From the NCBI GenBank assembly GCA_963792855.1, contig CAWBXZ010000018.1, forward strand, positions 124,001-188,000: DNA of 64,000 nucleotides, in the 5' to 3' direction. Position 1 is the first letter of the stretch. Each line of letters starts with the position of its first letter. The position numbers and the translations under genes are program-made. Positions 55,339 through 61,748 of this stretch are shown piece by piece. Under the pieces are notes generated by a model. That model had not been told where the DNA came from. It saw only the letters and a program-made list of their open reading frames with translations, and searched no databases. This DNA is from SG8-40 sp963792855 (GTDB lineage Bacteria; Pseudomonadota; Gammaproteobacteria; Burkholderiales; Eutrophovitaceae).

Positions 55339-56664
55339 TTAGGCTCCATGCGGTGCCGCGGTGGAATGAGCACTCTTCCCGAAGTGCGTGGCGATCTCTA
55401 CGCCGAGTGAGCGCAGAAATTCTGTTGGCAGAACACCGCCCGCGCAAACGATAACAGCATCATTGCTTAACTGGAATTCTTTGCCACCGTGCGCGAGTGT
55501 AACAGTCGCGGTGCCAATGTTTCGAACGCTTGACTGGAGTAGAACCCGAAGTCGGTCCTGATTCTGTGCGCGTGTGAGCCGTTCGCGGTTTCCGGTCTTT
55601 ATCCGGTTGAATGCCTCGCCACGGTATGAAAGCGATACATTCGATCCCGGGATTTCCGATATTGCCAGAGCCGCTTCGATTGCACTGTCGCCACCACCCA
55701 CTACCAGCACGCGCTGGCCCGCGTACTGCTGGGGGTCAATCAGGCGGTAACTGACCTTCGGAAGATCTTCGCCGGGTACGTCGAGACGTCGCGGCGTACC
55801 CCGACGGCCAATTGCCAGGATGACGTGCACTGTATCGATGTCACGTTTTTGCGTCTTTACGACAAATCCCTCATCGACGAAATCGATTCCGAGCAACCGA
55901 TTGCAGAAATCGATCTGAAGGCCGGTTCTTTTGAGGACATCAAGCCAGAAATCCAACAAGGCTTCCTTTCGGATTTCTCCGAATTTTAGCTTTCCGACGA
56001 TCGGAAGACGCATCGGTGATGTCATCGCAAGTTTGTGTCTAGGGTAGTGGTATACGGTTCCGCCAAGAGAGTCCTCCTGTTCTATAGTAAGAAAGCGTAG
56101 CCCGCCTTCCCTGGCGGCGAGCGATGCGGCGAGACCGGCGGGGCCGGCGCCGACAATAACTACGTCGAGCCTGTCTTTTGCGCGGGGTCGCTGAGCAATG
56201 GTGGCTATGGCACTTCGTCCCTGTTCCACTGCCTTGTGTATCAGGCCCATGCCGCCAAGTTCGCCCGCGATGAACAACCTCGGGACGTTGGTTTCAAAAT
56301 CCGGGGATACATTCGGGATGTCGATGCCACGGCGTTCAGTACCGAATACCAGTTCGATTGCACCCATCGGGCACTGCGCGAAACAGGCGCCGTGACCGAT
56401 GCAGGCGGAAGCGTTAACCAGATGTGCCTTGCCGTGTACCAGACCGATCGCCTTCTCGGGACAGGCAGCCACGCATGCCCCGGAGCCAATACACCGTGCG
56501 TTGTCAAATTCGGGATGTAGGGAGGGTGGTTCCGTCAGGCCGGACGCCTGGGATTCGCGAAGCGTCGCAGTGTCCTGAACGGTACGCTGCCAACGTCGAA
56601 CGATGTAGAACACAAATCCCAGGATCAGTGGCATTCCGTATATGAGAATCGCATTCGTTTTCAT
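55339..56664 (-). CDS. Membrane-anchored Fe-S/FAD NAD(P)-binding oxidoreductase
   Basis: The 441-residue protein has an N-terminal helix (about 6-22), a ferredoxin-like domain (55-105) and a thioredoxin-reductase-like FAD/NAD fold (VIVGAGPAGLAAS at 169-181, a second Rossmann VLVVGGGDSAIEAAL near 325). The two cluster motifs are CIGSGACVAACP (Cys58, Ser61, Cys64, Cys68) and CIGHGACFAQCP (Cys88, His91, Cys94, Cys98), so the second Cys of each is Ser or His. AAGGAG precedes the ATG. It is divergent from the cytochrome operon, and could feed electrons between NAD(P)H and the membrane or accept them. Confidence 0.88.
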   Translation of the reverse strand: MKTNAILIYGMPLILGFVFYIVRRWQRTVQDTATLRESQASGLTEPPSLHPEFDNARCIGSGACVAACPEKAIGLVHGKAHLVNASACIGHGACFAQCPMGAIELVFGTERRGIDIPNVSPDFETNVPRLFIAGELGGMGLIHKAVEQGRSAIATIAQRPRAKDRLDVVIVGAGPAGLAASLAAREGGLRFLTIEQEDSLGGTVYHYPRHKLAMTSPMRLPIVGKLKFGEIRKEALLDFWLDVLKRTGLQIDFCNRLLGIDFVDEGFVVKTQKRDIDTVHVILAIGRRGTPRRLDVPGEDLPKVSYRLIDPQQYAGQRVLVVGGGDSAIEAALAISEIPGSNVSLSYRGEAFNRIKTGNRERLTRAQNQDRLRVLLQSSVRNIGTATVTLAHGGKEFQLSNDAVIVCAGGVLPTEFLRSLGVEIATHFGKSAHSTAAPHGA

Positions 56665-56971
56665 TCAGAGCCACTCCTTCAAAAAGACAATTTGCGTCCT
56701 GGCTGTCGCGAACAAGAGACGAATCCATTTCCGACTACTCGCAACCCGTTTTTCATGCCAAAAAACATTTCTGGTGACCGGTGTCGTGAAGAGGAGACAA
56801 AAACAGAAAGTACATTTGTACAGCCGATCCGATACTGATGGAATGCGATCGGTCGCGTTGATGTCCCACCGCCGGTTGCCGCGGTTCCCGCAGGTAAACG
56901 TTCCGTTTCCCCGGAAGCGGTCGCGGTTTGACCGCACTATTAACGCTGGGCATGTGTCTTGCGCTTGACGT
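56665..56971. promoter_or_regulatory. Divergent intergenic region of the electron-transfer cluster
   Basis: This 307-bp region between the Fe-S/FAD gene and the cytochrome operon is AT-richer than the surroundings (CCCGTTTTTCATGCCAAAAAACATTTC). It must hold promoters for both directions. A palindrome GTACATTTGTAC at 56810-56821 is a possible operator. No clear -35/-10 pair was identified. Confidence 0.5.
56810..56821. promoter_or_regulatory. Possible operator palindrome GTACA-TT-TGTAC
   Basis: A perfect 5-bp inverted repeat with a 2-bp centre lies in the middle of the divergent intergenic region. It could be a regulator site for the electron-transfer genes. The regulator is not identified, and a match of this length can occur by chance. 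Confidence 0.25.
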
Positions 56972-57826
56972 GTGAAACACCTGATCAGACCCATGACCGC
57001 GACAACCTCCAGAACCAGCCAATCAAGACCTGTGCCATTGCGCGGTACGCTCAGTGCCGTGCTGATCTCGTTGGTGTTTGTATACGGACTGTTGGCGATA
57101 AACCAGGAAGGGTATGCCCCGGGGTCGCCCACCGGTTATCGCCTGGGTTTGTATGGTGCGCTGATGATGCTCGTGCTGCTTATGTATCCGCTGCGTAAGC
57201 ATGTTCCACTATTCCGGAAGTTCGGGCGTTTGGCGGAATGGCTTCAGTTGCATATGCTTCTTGGGATTAGTGGTCCGATGCTGATCCTGTTCCATTCCGG
57301 CTTTGGTAGTCGTTCGATGAACGCCGCGGTGGCTCTTTGGTGCATGGTCATCGTGGCGTCGTCCGGGATCATGGGGCGCTTCATCTATGGGCGAATTCAC
57401 AGTCGACTGAACGGGCAAAAGCTCGCTGCCGCAGAGCTCAATCGCGACCTTGGGAGACTCCTGATCGGGATCGAACGCGAAGGTGCTCTTCCACAACGGG
57501 TGCGGGAAATGTTGGCCGCTTTCGAAGCACGCGTTGCGCAACAGCCGGACACGGTGTTACGGCAGACCGTCCGGTTTCTGCGGGTTGCGTCCGAGCGTCG
57601 CAGCGTTTTGCGATTCGTCCGGAGCGAATTGGAGCGGTCGACGGATGCACGTCGGTGCGCGCAAGTGGAGGCGGGGTTGCGACCGTACTTGCGCGGCCTC
57701 CAGCGGGTGGCGCAATTCGCGGTGTACGAACGCATGTTCGCACTCTGGCATGTGTTGCACCTTCCGCTCGTCGCGCTCTTGGTGGTGAGTGTCATCTTTC
57801 ACGTAATCGCCGTCCATATGTATTGA
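56972..57826 (+). CDS. Multi-His integral membrane protein, possible b-type cytochrome
   Basis: The 284-residue protein has predicted helices at about 26-45, 57-75, 92-112, 117-138 and 255-281. His residues in or next to helices are His94 (WLQLHMLLG), His108 (ILFHSGF), His260 and His263 (LWHVLHLP), and His277 and His281 (IFHVIAVHMY), enough for two b hemes. Residues 145-250 form a charged helical loop. GTG is the first start; an ATG seven codons on is possible. It ends one base before the 24-heme gene, so the two are probably cotranscribed. It is likely the inner-membrane step of the conduit. Confidence 0.72.
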   Translation: MKHLIRPMTATTSRTSQSRPVPLRGTLSAVLISLVFVYGLLAINQEGYAPGSPTGYRLGLYGALMMLVLLMYPLRKHVPLFRKFGRLAEWLQLHMLLGISGPMLILFHSGFGSRSMNAAVALWCMVIVASSGIMGRFIYGRIHSRLNGQKLAAAELNRDLGRLLIGIEREGALPQRVREMLAAFEARVAQQPDTVLRQTVRFLRVASERRSVLRFVRSELERSTDARRCAQVEAGLRPYLRGLQRVAQFAVYERMFALWHVLHLPLVALLVVSVIFHVIAVHMY

Positions 57827-57827
57827 C

Positions 57828-59657
57828 GTGGGAGAGATTACTGGAGCGTGGAGGTTCCTTTTGGCGAAGGCCGCCGTGCAGTGCGGAAGGCGGCTGATTC
57901 GTGCCATACCGGTGTTGATTCTCGCGTGTCACTCCGGTCCGATCTCTCCAGGCGAGCTTGAAACGCTTGTCATGCCCGGAAAGGTGATTAGAGGGCACGC
58001 GGACATCGAGTCCGACTGTCGCAAATGCCATGTCCCGTTCAGGAAACACAAGCAAGCCGCGCTTTGTTTGAGCTGCCACGAAGACGTTGCACGCGATGTG
58101 TCAAAAAAAACCGGCTACCACGGACGTCTGAAGGCAGACATGGTTTGCAGCGACTGCCACGCCGAGCACAAGGGCCGCAACGCAGACATCATCGGGCTGC
58201 AGGTAGAGACGTTTGACCATTCCCTGACAGACTACGTTTTGCTCGGGTTGCATACCAGGACCAAATGCAGCGCTTGCCACGCGGGGGGAAAGAAATATCG
58301 GGAAGCACCGATGACCTGTGTGGGTTGTCATCTGGGGGACGACGTGCACAAGGCCAAACTGGGTGCAACGTGTGATGACTGTCATACTGAATCAGGCTGG
58401 AAACTGGGGACCTTCGATCATTCGAAAACGCGCTTTCCGTTGCGTTCCAGTCATAGCGCCGTAGGTTGTCGTGATTGCCATAACAGTCCGACATTTCATG
58501 ATCGCCCGTCGCGCGTCTGTGCAGGCTGCCACCGAAAAGATGATGTGCACAAGGGTGCATTCGGGAAAAAGTGCGAAAGCTGTCACACCGAGTCGAAATG
58601 GACCAGGGTTCACTTCGACCACGGGAGAGACGCGCATTTTGCGCTGCGAGAGGCACATTCGGCGATCGAATGTAATGCATGCCACAAGGCGCCCTTGTAC
58701 ACCCGGAGTCTTCCGACCAGTTGCATCGGGTGCCACCGCAAGGACGACGTGCACAAGGGGAGATTAGGCACCGAGTGCAAGGGCTGTCATACGGAATCGG
58801 ATTGGAAAAGAGTGATCTTCAATCACGATCGTGACACGAAATTCGAACTGCGCGATGCCCACAGGAAACTGGAATGCAGTGGCTGTCACACAAAGGGTCT
58901 TATTGGGAAGAAGCCACCGACTACCTGTAATGGCTGCCACGCGGGGGACGATGTGCATCGCGGCGGGCTCGGCGCGCGTTGTGAGACTTGCCACATGGAG
59001 ACGAAGTGGCTGACGACGCGATTTGACCATGCCAGGCAGACCGGTTATCCCTTGCGCGGCGGGCACGCAAAGGCGCTGTGCAAGAGCTGTCACGAGGACA
59101 AAACGTTCAAGGAGAAACTAAAGACGGATTGCGTGTCTTGTCATGTCAGGGACGATGTACACGAGGGTCAGCAAGGGAACCGTTGCGAAAGTTGCCACAC
59201 GGAAATGAGCTGGAAAACGGCACGCTTCGATCATTCGGCGGCGCGCTTTTCCTTGACCGGCAGTCATTTAAAAGTGGCGTGCGGCGACTGTCACCAGACT
59301 TCGCGCTTCAAGGACGCGCCGCAAGCCTGCGTGAGCTGCCATCGTAAGGACGATGCGCACAAAGGACGCCTGGGGGGTGCCTGTAATACTTGCCACAACA
59401 CACGCGACTGGCGGATCTGGGACTTCGACCATCACAAGGAAACGGGATTCGTAATCGACGGTGCGCATCAAAAGCTCGCTTGCGTATCGTGCCACACCCG
59501 CCCAGGGGAGAAGGTGTACACGGCCGGGGGGCGCTGTATAGATTGTCATGACCGTGACGACGTGCACCACGGCGGCTTTGGAGATCAGTGCGCACGTTGT
59601 CATTTCACTTCGAATTTCCGGGAACTTCGAAGCGGCGTTGTGACACGTCCGCGTTGA
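57828..59657 (+). CDS. 24-heme c-type cytochrome with 67-residue modules
   Basis: The 609-residue protein has 24 CXXCH motifs. From residue 164 it is built of modules of about 67 residues, each with three CXXCH, the linker KDDVHKG, CHTES.W and FDH followed by a second His before the next heme. These extra His residues could be distal ligands (bis-His hemes). The N-terminus carries a hydrophobic stretch ending VLILAC, possibly a lipobox (Cys34), so the mature protein may be lipid-anchored. The GTG start is one base after the preceding stop. It is probably the periplasmic or surface wire of the cluster. Confidence 0.92.
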   Translation: MGEITGAWRFLLAKAAVQCGRRLIRAIPVLILACHSGPISPGELETLVMPGKVIRGHADIESDCRKCHVPFRKHKQAALCLSCHEDVARDVSKKTGYHGRLKADMVCSDCHAEHKGRNADIIGLQVETFDHSLTDYVLLGLHTRTKCSACHAGGKKYREAPMTCVGCHLGDDVHKAKLGATCDDCHTESGWKLGTFDHSKTRFPLRSSHSAVGCRDCHNSPTFHDRPSRVCAGCHRKDDVHKGAFGKKCESCHTESKWTRVHFDHGRDAHFALREAHSAIECNACHKAPLYTRSLPTSCIGCHRKDDVHKGRLGTECKGCHTESDWKRVIFNHDRDTKFELRDAHRKLECSGCHTKGLIGKKPPTTCNGCHAGDDVHRGGLGARCETCHMETKWLTTRFDHARQTGYPLRGGHAKALCKSCHEDKTFKEKLKTDCVSCHVRDDVHEGQQGNRCESCHTEMSWKTARFDHSAARFSLTGSHLKVACGDCHQTSRFKDAPQACVSCHRKDDAHKGRLGGACNTCHNTRDWRIWDFDHHKETGFVIDGAHQKLACVSCHTRPGEKVYTAGGRCIDCHDRDDVHHGGFGDQCARCHFTSNFRELRSGVVTRPR

Positions 59658-59849
59658 GTCGCGCATTGGATGCCTCTGGCATTGTCGGTTGATGGCGACG
59701 GTTGTCCGTGGCTTCGTGACAAGAGAATCTCAGAAAGGTGCAGCTAACTACCTCTAAACGCTTGTCAGTTATGCGCTTTATCCGTAACCGGTAAACAGTG
59801 GCACGTCCATTGCCGTAGTAGTTTTCATCCAGGGGCGAGGGGAGGTCCA

Positions 59850-61748
59850 TTGCGGCGGCACCAAAGCATTGTTCATGTGGCGCGAGCGTGGCTGCGCGCC
59901 GCGCTGCAGCCTCGAAGTGCATTGTCTTCACGGCCAGAGTATCGGGTGATGGCGCTTGCGTTTGTACTGCTTGCCCTTGTGATCAGTGTCCACGCGGCCG
60001 GTGCGGGAACACCCAAGCTCGACTTCGATCACTCGATCACGGGATTTCAACTCAGCGGTGCGCACCGTTCGATACGCTGCGAGACCTGCCATGTAAACGG
60101 CCTCCTTCATGGCACACCCCGGGAGTGCGCGACCTGCCACATCGCCGGCAGTACGTTTTCCAGTTCATTCAAACCGGCGCAACATATTCCGACAACGGCG
60201 CCGTGCCTGAGTTGTCACCGCACATCCGCATGGACACCAGCCTTCTTTCGTCACCAGGGTGTTGCGCCGGGAAGCTGTAGCACTTGTCATAACGGTGCGA
60301 TGGCATCGGGCAAGCCAGCCAGGCATGTTTCTACGGCTTCTTCGTGCGATTCGTGCCACCGTACCAGTGCGTGGACGCCCGCAAGGTTTCTGCACGCTAA
60401 CGTGTCGCCGGGCACCTGTGCCACTTGTCATAACGGCAGCACGGCAACCGGCAAGACTGCTAATCACGTTGTGACGAGCGCGTCGTGTGACTCCTGTCAC
60501 CGCACCACCGCGTGGACACCGGCAACGTTCTCACACGCCGGCGTCGCGCCGGGCACCTGTGCCACCTGCCATAACGGCAGCACGGCAACGGGCAAGACCG
60601 CCAATCACATCGTGACGAGCGCTGCGTGTGATACCTGTCACCGCACCACGGGCTGGACACCGGCGACTTTTTCGCACGCCGGTGTCGCCCCGGGCACCTG
60701 TGCCACCTGCCATAACGGCAATACGGCAACGGGCAAGAGCACCAATCACATTGTGACGAGTGCGCCGTGTGACACCTGTCACCGAACCACCGCGTGGACA
60801 CCGGCAACGTTCTCGCACGCTGGCGTTGCACCGGGCACTTGCGCCACGTGTCACAACGGCAACACGGCAACGGGCAAGAGCGCCAATCACGTTGTGACGA
60901 GTGCGCCGTGCGATACCTGTCACCGGACCACGGGCTGGATACCGGCAACCTTCTCCCACGCCGGTGTCGCCCCGGGCACCTGTGCCACCTGCCATAACGG
61001 CAACACGGCAACGGGCAAGAGCACCAATCACATTGTGACGAGTGCGCCGTGTGACACCTGTCACCGAACCACCGCGTGGACACCGGCAACTTTCTCGCAC
61101 GCTGGCGTTGCACCAGGCACTTGCGCCACGTGTCACAACGGCAGCACGGCAACGGGCAAGAGCGCCAATCACATCGTGACGAGCGCAGCGTGTGATACCT
61201 GCCACCGCACCACGGCCTGGGTTCCGGCGACGTTCTCGCACGCCGGCGTTGCACCGGGCACCTGTGCCACCTGCCATAACGGCAGCACGGCAACCGGCAA
61301 GAGCGCCAATCACATTCTGACGAGCGCAGCGTGCGACGCCTGCCACCGCACCACGGCCTGGGTTCCGGCGACGTTTAGTCACGATAACGTGACGCCGGGA
61401 ACCTGCGCGAGTTGCCACAATGGAAGTACCGCGACCGGCATGAGCGGCGGTCACTTTGGCACTACCCGCAGCTGCGACGCCTGCCATCGAACAACAGGCT
61501 GGACGCCGGTTCTGGCGTATTCGCACAACAGCCCCTTCTATCAACCGCATAACTCAGGCGTCACTTGCCGCGATTGCCACACGTCGAATAGCCAAACCAT
61601 TGCCTGGCCGTTCCCGGCTTACATGCCTGACTGCGCCGGTTGCCATGCGAACGACTACAAGCCAAGTGTCGACAGGCATAACGGGCTGAGCCAGGACCGC
61701 AATTGCGGAGGCAGCGGCTGTCATAGAGCCACGCGCAATGAGTGGTAG
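59850..61748 (+). CDS. 24-heme tandem-repeat c-type cytochrome
   Basis: The 632-residue protein has a TTG start preceded by GGGGAGG and an uncleaved-looking extension before the signal (MALAFVLLALVISVHAAGAG, residues 34-53). There are 23 CXXCH plus one final CX4CH (NCGGSGCH). From Cys119 it consists of 47-residue units, each with two hemes (C-D-T-C-H, R-T-T-A-W, then GTCATCHNG and TNHIVTSA); see the array feature. The N-terminal piece FDHSITGFQLSGAHRSIRC matches the module of the neighbouring 24-heme protein. It is likely extracellular or outer-membrane associated and is followed by, and overlaps, the barrel gene. Confidence 0.92.
   Translation: MRRHQSIVHVARAWLRAALQPRSALSSRPEYRVMALAFVLLALVISVHAAGAGTPKLDFDHSITGFQLSGAHRSIRCETCHVNGLLHGTPRECATCHIAGSTFSSSFKPAQHIPTTAPCLSCHRTSAWTPAFFRHQGVAPGSCSTCHNGAMASGKPARHVSTASSCDSCHRTSAWTPARFLHANVSPGTCATCHNGSTATGKTANHVVTSASCDSCHRTTAWTPATFSHAGVAPGTCATCHNGSTATGKTANHIVTSAACDTCHRTTGWTPATFSHAGVAPGTCATCHNGNTATGKSTNHIVTSAPCDTCHRTTAWTPATFSHAGVAPGTCATCHNGNTATGKSANHVVTSAPCDTCHRTTGWIPATFSHAGVAPGTCATCHNGNTATGKSTNHIVTSAPCDTCHRTTAWTPATFSHAGVAPGTCATCHNGSTATGKSANHIVTSAACDTCHRTTAWVPATFSHAGVAPGTCATCHNGSTATGKSANHILTSAACDACHRTTAWVPATFSHDNVTPGTCASCHNGSTATGMSGGHFGTTRSCDACHRTTGWTPVLAYSHNSPFYQPHNSGVTCRDCHTSNSQTIAWPFPAYMPDCAGCHANDYKPSVDRHNGLSQDRNCGGSGCHRATRNEW
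60204..61529 (+). repeat. 141-bp in-phase tandem repeat array inside the cytochrome gene
   Basis: The first heme Cys codon of each unit falls exactly 141 bp apart: 60204, 60345, 60486, 60627, 60768, 60909, 61050, 61191, 61332 and 61473 (last unit partial). Each unit encodes 47 residues with two heme sites. Blocks 60627-60908 and 60909-61190 are nearly identical to each other, so the latest expansion seems to have been by two units (282 bp). First and last units are most diverged. Confidence 0.95.

Noticed and set aside
60204..61529. CRISPR-like array
   Set aside because: The repeats are 141 bp, contiguous, without unique spacers, and encode protein in frame.
60531..61550. Long Arg/Gly-rich minus-strand frame opposite the tandem-repeat cytochrome
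   Set aside because: It mirrors the 141-bp repeat of the plus-strand gene, has no ribosome binding site and no protein features.
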